Source: Achromobacter animicus (GTDB taxonomy: Bacteria > Pseudomonadota > Gammaproteobacteria > Burkholderiales > Burkholderiaceae_B). From it: a stretch of DNA of 64,000 nucleotides. Positions 56,069 to 63,790 of the stretch are shown one piece after another (the first letter of the stretch is position 1; every line of letters starts with the position of its first letter). Below the pieces are notes generated by a model. The model did no database searches. It was not told the DNA's origin and worked only from the letters and a program-made list of their open reading frames with translations. The stretch spans positions 806,001 through 870,000 of the forward strand of contig NZ_CADIJM010000001.1 in the NCBI RefSeq assembly GCF_902859585.1, read 5' to 3'. The translations under genes were made by a program, and so were the position numbers.

Positions 56069-56803
56069 TCAACCCCGCGGATGCAGGATGTCCGCCAGGA
56101 AGCGCTGCGCGCGCGGATGCGCCGGCGCGCTGAAGAAGCGCTCGGGCGTATCCATCTCCAGGATTTCGCCCGCGTCCATGAACACCACGCGGTCGCAGAC
56201 GTCGCGCGCAAAGCCCATTTCATGCGTCACGCACACCATCGTCATGCCGTCCTTGGCCAGGCCCTTCATCACCTGAAGCACCTCGCCCACCATTTCCGGA
56301 TCCAGCGCGCTGGTCGGCTCGTCGAACAGCATGACGGGCGGTTGCAGCGCCAGCGCGCGCGCGATCGCCACGCGCTGCTGCTGCCCGCCGGACAGCGATC
56401 CCGGATAGGCATCGATCTTGTGCGCCAAACCCACGCGGTCAAGCAGGCTGCGCGCCAGCTCCACGGCCTCCTTGCGGGGCTGCTTGCGGATGTTCACGGG
56501 CGCGAAGATCACGTTTTCCAGCACGCTCATGTGCGGAAACAGGTTGAACTGCTGGAACACGAAGCCGATCTTCTGGCGTAGCGCATTCAGGTTGGCGCCT
56601 TTGCCGTAGATGTCCGCGCCGTCGATCAGGATGCGGCCCTTTTCGATGGGTTCCAGCCGGTTGATCGTGCGGATCATCGTGGACTTGCCGGACCCCGAGG
56701 GTCCGCACACCACCAGCACCTCGCCGCGCGCCACCGACAGGTCCACGTCCTTGAGCACATGATGCTCGCCGTACCACTTGTTCACTTTCTCGAGTTTGAT
56801 CAT
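56069..56803 (-). CDS. polar amino-acid ABC importer ATPase (GlnQ-type)
   Basis: A 244-residue ATPase with every motif intact: Walker [10 protein letters not shown]-loop [10 protein letters not shown], signature LSGGQQQR, Walker [14 protein letters not shown], and H-loop VTHEMGFA. It is close to the GltL/GlnQ subfamily that serves glutamate, aspartate and glutamine. It follows the two permeases by 12 bp. Confidence 0.93.
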   Translation of the reverse strand: MIKLEKVNKWYGEHHVLKDVDLSVARGEVLVVCGPSGSGKSTMIRTINRLEPIEKGRILIDGADIYGKGANLNALRQKIGFVFQQFNLFPHMSVLENVIFAPVNIRKQPRKEAVELARSLLDRVGLAHKIDAYPGSLSGGQQQRVAIARALALQPPVMLFDEPTSALDPEMVGEVLQVMKGLAKDGMTMVCVTHEMGFARDVCDRVVFMDAGEILEMDTPERFFSAPAHPRAQRFLADILHPRG

Positions 56804-56815
56804 GTTTTTGTTCCT

Positions 56816-57508
56816 TTAAGCCATGGCCCGCGTGCGGCGGATGCGCAGGTCCAGCCAGCTCAAGCCACGGCTCAGGCTGAAGCACACGATGAAGTAGATG
56901 ATGGCCAGAATGCCGAACACCTGCAGCGGCTGGGTCAGCACCAGGTTGTTGACCTGGTTGGCGGCAAACGTCAGCTCGTTGACGCTGATGACGTAGCCCA
57001 GCGAGGTTTCCTTGACGGTGGACACGAACTGGCTGGTCATGCTGGGCAGCACGTTGAACAGCGCCTGCGGCAGCACCACCTTGCGCATCGTCGTCCAGTA
57101 GCCCACGCCCAGCGAGCGCGAGGCCTCGATCTGCCCGCGCGGCACCGCCTCGATACCCGAACGGATGACCTCGGACAGGTAGGCGCTTTCGTACACCACC
57201 AAGGCAAAGATCAGTGTCCAGAAGCCGCTGACCACCTGGCCGGTGATCTTGGGCACCACAAAGTAAGCCCAGAAAATCAGCATCAGCAGCGGCATGCCGC
57301 GCACCACATTGACCAGCGCCTTGCTGGCCGTGCGCAGCCACCCGTAGGGACTCACCCTGGCCAGCGCGATCAAGAGCGCCAGCGGCAGGGACATCGCCAG
57401 ACCCAGCGCGGCCAGGATGAGCGTCAGCGCCAGTCCGCCAAGCGGACCGTTGGGGTATTGGCCCACAAGCAGTGTGGGCCAGTATTGCATCAGGAGATCA
57501 AGCACCAT
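56816..57508 (-). CDS. polar amino-acid ABC importer permease B
   Basis: A 230-residue permease of the His/Glu/Gln/Arg/opine family with about five transmembrane helices and the EAA loop SGIEAVPRGQIEASRSLGVGYWTTMRKVVLPQA. It overlaps the end of the preceding permease gene by 11 bp. It forms a heterodimeric channel with that protein. Confidence 0.92.
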   Translation of the reverse strand: MVLDLLMQYWPTLLVGQYPNGPLGGLALTLILAALGLAMSLPLALLIALARVSPYGWLRTASKALVNVVRGMPLLMLIFWAYFVVPKITGQVVSGFWTLIFALVVYESAYLSEVIRSGIEAVPRGQIEASRSLGVGYWTTMRKVVLPQALFNVLPSMTSQFVSTVKETSLGYVISVNELTFAANQVNNLVLTQPLQVFGILAIIYFIVCFSLSRGLSWLDLRIRRTRAMA

Positions 57509-58187
57509 GGCCTCCGCGGTTCAGACGATAACGGGCGTAGATGCGCGATCCGAGCGCCATGATGAGGAACGATCCCAGCAGGTACATGATCGTCGCCGCG
57601 CCGAAGGTGGCGAAGGTGCGGTAGGTCTCGTTCTCGATTTCCCGCGCCTGGTAGGTCAGCTCCATCACGCCGATCGCCATGGCCACGCTGGTGTTCTTGA
57701 AGAGCAGCAGCGCGCGTCCGACCAGCGGCGGAATGGAGATGCGCAGCGCCTGCGGCACGATGACGAAGCGCATGCATTGCAGGTAGCTGGCGCCCAGCGC
57801 GCGGGCCGCCTCGAACTGGGTGCCGGGAATGGCGCGCAGCCCGCTGCGGATGTCTTCGGCGATATAGGCGGCCGACCCCAGCGCCAGCGCGATCGCGGCC
57901 AGCGACATTTCGGCGTTGTGCGCATACAGCCACATGCGGAATCCTTCGGGCAGCAGCTCGGGCATGCCGAAGTACCAGAACAGCACCTGCACCAGCAGCG
58001 GCACATTGCGGTGGTATTCCACATAGGCGTCGACCACCCAGCGGCATGGCGCCAGGTTGGTGGCGCGCACCACCACCAGCGTCACCGCGATGGAAAACGC
58101 CATCACCCATGCAACAAGAAACAGTTGCACGGTGACCGCCATGCCGCTGAGCAGCAGCTGGTATTGGGAAGCGTCTAGAAAGCTCAT
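57498..58187 (-). CDS. polar amino-acid ABC importer permease A
   Basis: A 229-residue permease of the GltJ type: about five helices, and the EAA loop SGLRAIPGTQFEAARALGASYLQCMRFVIVPQA. The ATG at 58187 (MSFLDAS) fits the family N-terminus. It lies 123 bp after the binding-protein gene, with a long hairpin between. Confidence 0.92.
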   Translation of the reverse strand: MSFLDASQYQLLLSGMAVTVQLFLVAWVMAFSIAVTLVVVRATNLAPCRWVVDAYVEYHRNVPLLVQVLFWYFGMPELLPEGFRMWLYAHNAEMSLAAIALALGSAAYIAEDIRSGLRAIPGTQFEAARALGASYLQCMRFVIVPQALRISIPPLVGRALLLFKNTSVAMAIGVMELTYQAREIENETYRTFATFGAATIMYLLGSFLIMALGSRIYARYRLNRGGHGA

Positions 58188-58229
58188 AAACCTGTCAATC
58201 TCCTGCGTTCGGGCGCGCAACGCCAAGCA

Positions 58230-58274
58230 TCACGGCTTCCCGCGCATCGCCTTGCAAGACGCGGGAAGCCGTGA
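58230..58274 (-). other. 15-bp-stem hairpin between binding-protein and permease genes
   Basis: TCACGGCTTCCCGCG (58230-58244) and its exact reverse complement (58260-58274) enclose a 15-nt loop. It sits 37 bp after the binding-protein stop in the direction of transcription and has no following T-run. Such elements protect the upstream message and damp downstream expression, which would give more binding protein than permease. Confidence 0.75.
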
Positions 58275-58310
58275 CGGATACTGGCGAACGGCAGCGCTCG
58301 GATCGGCCCC

Positions 58311-59132
58311 TTAGCCGGCGATCGGGCCGATCTTGAAGCCGCGCTCCAGCTTGTAGGGGGTGTCGGGGCCAAACCACTTGTCGAACAGCTTGGCTGCCGC
58401 GCCGGAGGTTTCGGCCTCGTCCAGCGCCTGGTTCACCGTTTCCAGGAATCGCGGCTCGGACTTGCGCACGCCCAGGCCCCACGGCTCATCGAACACGGCC
58501 TTGCCGATAACAGTGACGGGCGCTGTGGGCGGGCTTTGCAGCACCAGTCGCGCCAGCACCAGCTCCGACGCAAACTGCGCGTCCACCTTCTTCTGCTGCA
58601 GGGCCAGGTACGTGGCCGAGCTGTCGCCGTAGCCGATGACCTGCGACTTGTCGAGAATGCGCTTGATCTCGCGCTCGGAGCTGGAACCCTTGGTCGCGCC
58701 GATGCGGCGGCCGTTCAGGGCTTCGATCGAGTCCAGGCCCGAATCCTTGCGCACCATCAGCTTTTGCGGGCTGACGTAGTACGCGTGGCTGAAGGCGATC
58801 TGCTGCGCGCGGTCGGGCGAATAGCCCAGGTTGGCCGCCAGGATGTCCACGCGCCCTTCGTTCAGTTCCGGCACGCGCGCCGCCACCGACAGCAGCTTGT
58901 AGTTGACCTTGACGCCCAGCTTGTCCGCGACGAGCTTGCACACGTCCACGTCATAGCCCACCAGCTGGCGCGTCGCGCCGTCCTGGAAGCTGAACGGCTG
59001 CGACGTGCCCAGCGTGCCGCAAACCAGCTCGCCGCGCGCCTTGATGTCGTCAAGCTGGTCGGCGTGGGCAATTCCGCCCGCGGCCAGCGAAGCCAGGGCC
59101 AGGCTGGCGGCGATGAGAGTGTGACGCTTCAT
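58311..59132 (-). CDS. polar amino-acid ABC importer, periplasmic binding protein
   Basis: A 273-residue family-3 solute-binding protein with signal peptide MKRHTLIAASLALASLAAGGIAHA. Conserved ligand contacts include the first strand (GELVCGTLGTSQPFSF) and NLGYSPDRAQQIAFSHAYY, whose Arg normally holds the substrate alpha-carboxylate. It is nearest in type to GltI-like glutamate/aspartate binders; the exact ligand is not fixed by these motifs. Confidence 0.9.
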   Translation of the reverse strand: MKRHTLIAASLALASLAAGGIAHADQLDDIKARGELVCGTLGTSQPFSFQDGATRQLVGYDVDVCKLVADKLGVKVNYKLLSVAARVPELNEGRVDILAANLGYSPDRAQQIAFSHAYYVSPQKLMVRKDSGLDSIEALNGRRIGATKGSSSEREIKRILDKSQVIGYGDSSATYLALQQKKVDAQFASELVLARLVLQSPPTAPVTVIGKAVFDEPWGLGVRKSEPRFLETVNQALDEAETSGAAAKLFDKWFGPDTPYKLERGFKIGPIAG

Positions 59133-59206
59133 GGTTCATTCCCCTTGAATGGTTGTTAGGTGTACAGACTGGCGATGACGCCGTATGGGTGCGAAAGCGT
59201 GGCCCG

Positions 59207-60409
59207 TCAGGCCAGCTTGGCGCAGGCCTCGCGGATGGCCGCGCATCCCTGCCGGATATCGTCCAGCGAGGCGGCAAACGACAACCGGAACGTGCCGGGC
59301 GCGCCGTAGGCATGGCCGTCGATGACCGCCACGCCGGCTTCGCGCAGCAGGTAGTGCGTGAGGTCCGTGTCGCTGGCGATCACGTCGCCGGCCGGCGTCT
59401 TCTTGCCCAAGAGGCCCGAGCAGTCCGGAAAGACATAGAACGCGCCCTGCGGCACGACGATGTCCAGGCCCGGCGCGCCGGACAATTCCGCGATCGCCAG
59501 GTCGCGACGCTCGCGGAATACCTTGGCGAACTCCACGACGCAGTCCTGCGGACCCGTCAGCGCTTCCAGCGCGGCCGCCTGGCTGACCGACGAGGCGCCC
59601 GACGTGCTTTGCGACTGCAGGATCGCCATTGCCTTGATCAGTTCGTCGGGACCGGCGCCGTAGCCGATGCGCCAGCCCGTCATGGCATAGGCCTTGGATA
59701 CGCCATTGACGACCAGCGTGCGGGCGGCCAGTTCCGGCGCCACTTGCAGCGGATGCACCGTCGGCTCGCCGGTGAAATTCAGGCGTGCGTAGATGTCGTC
59801 GGTCATCAGCCAGACGTGCGGATGACGCGCCAGGACCTCGGTCAGACCACGCAGTTCGTCCGCGCTGTAGACCGATCCCGTCGGGTTGCTGGGGGCATTC
59901 ATCATCAGCCACTTGGTGCGGGGCGTGATGTCGCGTTCCAGGGCCTCGGGCGTCACCTTGTAATCGGTGGCGGGCGACGTTTCCACGGCCACCGGCACGC
60001 CGCCGTTGACCAGGACCATGTCCGGGTACGACACCCAGAACGGCGCGGGAATCAGCACTTCGTCGCCGTCGTTCAGCGTCGCGGCCAGGCCATTGAAGAT
60101 CACCTGCTTGGCGCCGGTGCTGACGATGACGCGCGATGCCGGGTATTCCACGCCGGTCGCTTCCCGCAGATGGACGGCGGCGGCCTTGCGCAGGGCCACC
60201 GTGCCCTGCGCCGGCGGGTACTTGGTTTCGCCGCGGTTCATGGCGGCGGTGGCGGCCTGGCGGATGTGTTCGGGCGTCGAAAAATCCGGTTCGCCGATGG
60301 TCAGGTCGATGATGCGGCGGCCCTGCTCGCGCAGTTCCGCAATGATGGCGCGCGCGGCGACGCTGGGCGACAACTTGATGCGCTTGATGCGGTCGGCAAC
60401 GATGCTCAT
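59207..60409 (-). CDS. class I PLP aminotransferase
   Basis: A 400-residue fold-type I aminotransferase of the aspartate-aminotransferase Ib group: NAPSNPTG (171-178), DDIYARL, and the PLP Lys239 in VNGVSKAYAMTGWRIGY. The C-terminal Arg that binds the alpha-carboxylate is in FRLSFA. Its ATG at 60409 overlaps the stop of the upstream aldolase (ATGA), so the two are translationally coupled and probably consecutive steps. Confidence 0.92.
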   Translation of the reverse strand: MSIVADRIKRIKLSPSVAARAIIAELREQGRRIIDLTIGEPDFSTPEHIRQAATAAMNRGETKYPPAQGTVALRKAAAVHLREATGVEYPASRVIVSTGAKQVIFNGLAATLNDGDEVLIPAPFWVSYPDMVLVNGGVPVAVETSPATDYKVTPEALERDITPRTKWLMMNAPSNPTGSVYSADELRGLTEVLARHPHVWLMTDDIYARLNFTGEPTVHPLQVAPELAARTLVVNGVSKAYAMTGWRIGYGAGPDELIKAMAILQSQSTSGASSVSQAAALEALTGPQDCVVEFAKVFRERRDLAIAELSGAPGLDIVVPQGAFYVFPDCSGLLGKKTPAGDVIASDTDLTHYLLREAGVAVIDGHAYGAPGTFRLSFAASLDDIRQGCAAIREACAKLA

Positions 60410-61086
60410 TTTGCCGCTCCCATCTTTTCCGCCAGCGTCTTTTCCAGCCACGGCTTGGTGTACGTGCCGGCGCGCAGCTTTTCCTTGGCCACCGCTTCGT
60501 CGGCTTCCTTCTTCAGCGCCAGCGCCAGCACGGCGCTGGCGTGTTCGGCGGGGATCACCACCACGCCGTCGGCATCGCCCACGACCACGTCGCCCGGGTT
60601 GACCACCTGGCCGCCGACCGACACGGGCACGTTGATCTCGCCCGGACCGTCCTTGTAGGGCCCCTTGTGCGACACGCCGCGCGCAAAGCAGCCGAATTCG
60701 CCTTGGGCGAACACGTCCGCATCGCGCACCGCGCCGTCGATCACGAAGCCTTCGATGCCGCGCGACTGCGCATCCATCATCATCAGTTCGCCAACCAGCG
60801 CGTTGCTGGTGTCGCCCGAGCCGTCCACGACGATCACGTCGCCCGCGCCGCCCAGCGAAATCGCCTTGTGGATCATCAGGTTATCGCCCGGACGGGTCTT
60901 GACCGTGAGGGCCACGCCCACCGTGCGGCGTGCGCCGTTATGCAGCGGACGCAGGCCCGACACGCCGTACAGGCGATTCATGCAGTCGCTGATCTGGGCC
61001 GAGCCGATGCTGGCAAAACCGGCCAGCACGTCGGCGGCGACGGCCGTCTCGGGCCGGGAAAGAATGCGATATCCGATGGGATTCAT
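60406..61086 (-). CDS. RraA-fold aldolase, HMG/CHA aldolase type
   Basis: A 226-residue protein of the RraA fold. Metal- and pyruvate-binding Arg121-Asp122 (DGAVRD) and the GDVIVVDGSGDTSNALVGEL segment, with Glu100, are present. The length, about 60 residues beyond E. coli RraA, and the C-terminal extension fit 4-hydroxy-4-methyl-2-oxoglutarate / 4-carboxy-4-hydroxy-2-oxoadipate aldolase rather than an RNase E inhibitor. That enzyme splits 4-hydroxy-4-substituted 2-oxoglutarates to pyruvate plus a 2-oxoacid. First gene of the operon; no clear Shine-Dalgarno precedes it. Confidence 0.85.
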   Translation of the reverse strand: MNPIGYRILSRPETAVAADVLAGFASIGSAQISDCMNRLYGVSGLRPLHNGARRTVGVALTVKTRPGDNLMIHKAISLGGAGDVIVVDGSGDTSNALVGELMMMDAQSRGIEGFVIDGAVRDADVFAQGEFGCFARGVSHKGPYKDGPGEINVPVSVGGQVVNPGDVVVGDADGVVVIPAEHASAVLALALKKEADEAVAKEKLRAGTYTKPWLEKTLAEKMGAAK

Positions 61087-61180
61087 AAGGAAAGTCAGGT
61101 GTGAATGCAGGAAGCGTTGAAGCGAACCTGCATTACAAAGCCGCGCAAGCCTTTCCTCAAAACGATATAAATTCCCAGCG

Positions 61181-61203
61181 ATCCACGAATTTTTTTCGTG
61201 GAT
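61181..61203. promoter_or_regulatory. perfect 9-bp dyad upstream of the aldolase operon
   Basis: ATCCACGAA (61181-61189) and TTCGTGGAT (61195-61203) with a 5-nt T loop, 95 bp before the aldolase start. Neither side has a terminator T-run. It may be an operator for the LysR protein or a weak terminator of the upstream ParB-like gene. A second dyad TAAGGG-TTAT-CCCTTA lies at 61213-61228. Confidence 0.5.
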
Positions 61204-61243
61204 TATGCGGTTTAAGGGTTATCCCTTATTCCTGCATCAATGC

Positions 61244-62179
61244 TCAATCATCCCCGCTGCCGGATCCGCTGCGGGCTTCCGACAACGCGACAGTCAGGTG
61301 CATGACCTTCTTCTTGAGCTGATCGCGTTCATCGGTCAGCTTGGCCAGCAACTGGCGCAGCCGCGCGATTTCCGCCGGCATGTCCGCGATGTTTTCAATA
61401 GGTTCTTCCGGCGGCGCCTCGCGCGGCGGCGGCGCCTTGGCCTGCCGGACCTCCCGGGCGGCCTGCTGCAGCTCCTTGCGCCCGCCTGCAACGGCGGCGG
61501 TCTGCCGCTCGGCCGGCAGCGACGCCACGGCCGCCGCGGCGTTGATGGAGATGGCGCCTTCCTTCACCGCACGCACCAGTTCCGGCGCCGCGGACTTCTG
61601 GATCTTTTCGATCTGATTGAGGGTATTGCTGCTGATGCGGGCGGCGCGCGCCAGCGCCTGGCGGCTGGGGACGGCGGGCTTCCAATCGGGATTGGCATGC
61701 CCGCGCATCGGCGCGGCGCTGGCCCCGGGCGCGTCCTCGTCCCAAGGCGGGGAATCGTCCGCCGGCCCACCGTCGGCCGGCGTACCGTTGACCGGCGATC
61801 CTTGGCCGCCGCCGTCCAGCCCACCTTCGGCCGCACCGCCCGCTTCCGGGCCGGTGCGCGCCAGCAGGATTTCCTTCTTGCGAAGCGCCAGCACCCCGCG
61901 CTGGAAGTCCGACACGCTGCGCCGGCCCAGATGGTTCTCGATCATCCACAGATGCACGTCGTCCATGGACTTGAAGTGCGGATGCTGAATCGTCTGGAAC
62001 GGGATGTTGTGTTTGACGCAGATGGCGTAACGGTTGTGCCCGTCGATCAGCAGGTCGCCCCACAGCACCAGGGCGTCGCGGCACCCCTCGGCCAGCAGGC
62101 TGCGCTCCAGCGCGGCGTGTTCGTCCTCGGTCAGCGGGTCTATATAGGCACGCAGGCCTTCGTCTACTCTGATTTCCAT
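61244..62179 (-). CDS. orphan ParB-like nuclease-domain protein
   Basis: A 311-residue protein. The N-terminal ParB/Srx-like domain has LLIDGHNRYAIC (about 41-52) and IENHLGRRSVSDFQRG (about 75-95), matching the two CTP/phosphate-binding motifs of ParB proteins. A Gly/Pro/Asp-rich linker (about 112-160) leads to a helix-turn-helix (RQALARAARISSNTLNQIEKI) and a C-terminal coiled coil (IARLRQLLAKLTDERDQLKKKVMHLTVAL). No ParA gene or parS-like site is adjacent, so this is not the chromosomal segregation ParB. ATG 62179 is used; a TTG three codons earlier is possible. Confidence 0.8.
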   Translation of the reverse strand: MEIRVDEGLRAYIDPLTEDEHAALERSLLAEGCRDALVLWGDLLIDGHNRYAICVKHNIPFQTIQHPHFKSMDDVHLWMIENHLGRRSVSDFQRGVLALRKKEILLARTGPEAGGAAEGGLDGGGQGSPVNGTPADGGPADDSPPWDEDAPGASAAPMRGHANPDWKPAVPSRQALARAARISSNTLNQIEKIQKSAAPELVRAVKEGAISINAAAAVASLPAERQTAAVAGGRKELQQAAREVRQAKAPPPREAPPEEPIENIADMPAEIARLRQLLAKLTDERDQLKKKVMHLTVALSEARSGSGSGDD

Positions 62180-62206
62180 GGTGTCCAAATAAAGTCGGGC
62201 GGCGCC

Positions 62207-62818
62207 CTACGCCAGCCCCTGTCCGCGCAGCACGTCCTGGATCGCGGCCAGGCGCGCCACGGGGTCCGTCAGGCCCAGCAGCGTTGCCTTGTCGTCCGGA
62301 GGCAGCGGCAAGAGTTCGCACCAGCGGTTTGCCACCCAGCCGCAATCGTCCAGCCGGAACGGCGGCGCCAGCGGCATTCTTTCGGCGGGCACGCCGTCCT
62401 GCTGCCACTGCGCCACCAAGCGCCCCAGCGCATCGGCGCTGGCCTGCATGGCCGCGGGCACCGGCGTGGGCGGGTCATCGGCAATGGGCTCGGCCTCGCC
62501 CATCCAAAGGCCGTATTTTGCCACCTCGCTGGACCGGAGCCGAAAGCGCGAGGTGCCCCGGCACCGGATTTCCAGCAAGGCCGGCATGGGCGCCTCCCAG
62601 GTTTCGACCCGCGCCATGGTGCCCACGGGCGACAGCGTCTCGACGCCCTCGGGCGAGCGGACCTCGCTGCCGGCCAACAGGCCCACGATGCCGAACTCGG
62701 TGTTGTCGGCGATGCTGCGCCGGATCATGTCCAGATAGCGGACCTCGAAGATGCGCAGATGCACCACGCCCGCGGGAAACAGCGCATTGGACAGCGGAAA
62801 CAAGGGAATCAGCGACAT
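62207..62818 (-). CDS. LON substrate-binding-domain protein without ATPase
   Basis: A 203-residue protein that matches only the N-terminal LON domain: IPLFPLSNALFPAGVVHLRIFEVRYLDMI at the start, then the beta-rich VGTMARVETWE and EIRCRGTSRFRL. No AAA+ or protease part follows. Such stand-alone proteins are common in beta- and gammaproteobacteria, with no settled function. It lies 27 bp before the ParB-like gene in the same direction. Confidence 0.85.
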   Translation of the reverse strand: MSLIPLFPLSNALFPAGVVHLRIFEVRYLDMIRRSIADNTEFGIVGLLAGSEVRSPEGVETLSPVGTMARVETWEAPMPALLEIRCRGTSRFRLRSSEVAKYGLWMGEAEPIADDPPTPVPAAMQASADALGRLVAQWQQDGVPAERMPLAPPFRLDDCGWVANRWCELLPLPPDDKATLLGLTDPVARLAAIQDVLRGQGLA

Positions 62819-62831
62819 GGCCGCCTCCTGG

Positions 62832-63239
62832 TCATTTCACGTGGAAGGCATCGTCCACGGGCACCTGCAGGGCCGTCGCCAGCGCGTTGGTCTGCGACGC
62901 CATCGCCATCACCGCCAGCAGTTCGGCGTGCTGGCCATCAGTCATGCCTTTGGCCCGGGCCGAGGCCGTGTGGGAATGGACGCAATACGAGCAGCCATTG
63001 GCGGTGGACACCGCGATGTAGATCATTTCGCGCACCAGCGGCGAGAGCTCGCCCTCGGCCATCATCACCGTCTTGAGCTGCTCCCAGACGCTGCGCATCC
63101 GCGGGGGATCGTTGGCCAGCGCCCGCCAGAAGTTGTTGACGAAGTCCGACTTGCGCGTGGCGCGGATGTCCTCGAACACCGCCCATGCCTCGGGACTTCT
63201 GCGGATCTCGTCATCGCTCAGCAGCCTTACCGTGCTCAT
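62832..63239 (-). CDS. carboxymuconolactone-decarboxylase/AhpD-family protein
   Basis: A 135-residue protein with the AhpD-like redox motif CSYCVHSH (about residue 84) on the conserved helix, preceded by LSPLVREMIYIAVSTANG. This arrangement fits alkylhydroperoxidase-related proteins rather than true decarboxylases. The ATG at 63239 begins MSTVRLLSDDE. It lies 13 bp before the LON-domain gene. Confidence 0.87.
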   Translation of the reverse strand: MSTVRLLSDDEIRRSPEAWAVFEDIRATRKSDFVNNFWRALANDPPRMRSVWEQLKTVMMAEGELSPLVREMIYIAVSTANGCSYCVHSHTASARAKGMTDGQHAELLAVMAMASQTNALATALQVPVDDAFHVK

Positions 63240-63324
63240 TGCACCGCTCCATCGTGAAAAAACACATCGGACCACCGCATCGCGGCGGCCGCCTTTTGAC
63301 CCGTCCAGGAACGCAGCCGGCCGC

Positions 63325-63669
63325 TCAAGTGTTTCGGCCGTCGTACGGAATGCGGGTCAGCGAATTCAGGTCGACGTTTTCCAGGCAACGCACGTTGACC
63401 GCCGCCGTTTCCTTGCCTTCTGCGCCGACCCCGAACCCGAAGGGCGCACAGCCGCAGTTGGCGCAGAAATGGTGCGAGATCACGTGCTTGTTGAAGGTGT
63501 ACGTCGACATGGACTGCGAGGACGACGTAATGCGCAGCGCGGCGCGCGGCACGAACCACAGCAGATAGCCCTTGCGGCTGCAGTGCGAGCAGTTGCATTC
63601 CAACACCTGCGACACATCGCCATCGACTTCATAGGCGATCTGCCCGCAGTGGCAGCTTCCTTGTTGCAT
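63325..63669 (-). CDS. GFA-family zinc-binding protein
   Basis: A 114-residue protein with the family zinc ligands: GSCHCGQI (about 5-12), CNCSHCSRKG (about 25-34) and HHFCANCGC (about 66-74). GFA proteins are related to the glutathione-dependent formaldehyde-activating enzyme, but most small members have no confirmed activity. It is read in the same direction as the following genes and may head that operon. Confidence 0.9.
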   Translation of the reverse strand: MQQGSCHCGQIAYEVDGDVSQVLECNCSHCSRKGYLLWFVPRAALRITSSSQSMSTYTFNKHVISHHFCANCGCAPFGFGVGAEGKETAAVNVRCLENVDLNSLTRIPYDGRNT

Positions 63670-63790
63670 GGATTGTCTCCCGGCCGTAATCGGATCAGAC
63701 TCCCATCATAGGCCCGCCCCGCCCGCCTTGCCCATGCGGACGCACCGCACCCCAGCCCCAACCCCACCCCCGGCCACGCACGGAGCCATC

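Noticed and set aside
60406-61086. Calling the aldolase gene rraA (RNase E inhibitor)
   Set aside because: The protein is about 60 residues longer than RraA, keeps the Arg-Asp catalytic pair, and is coupled to an aminotransferase, which favours an aldolase.
61213-61232. TTATCCC as a DnaA box or replication/partition site next to the ParB-like gene
   Set aside because: It does not match TTATCCACA, occurs once, and no parA, dnaA or parS-like array is present.
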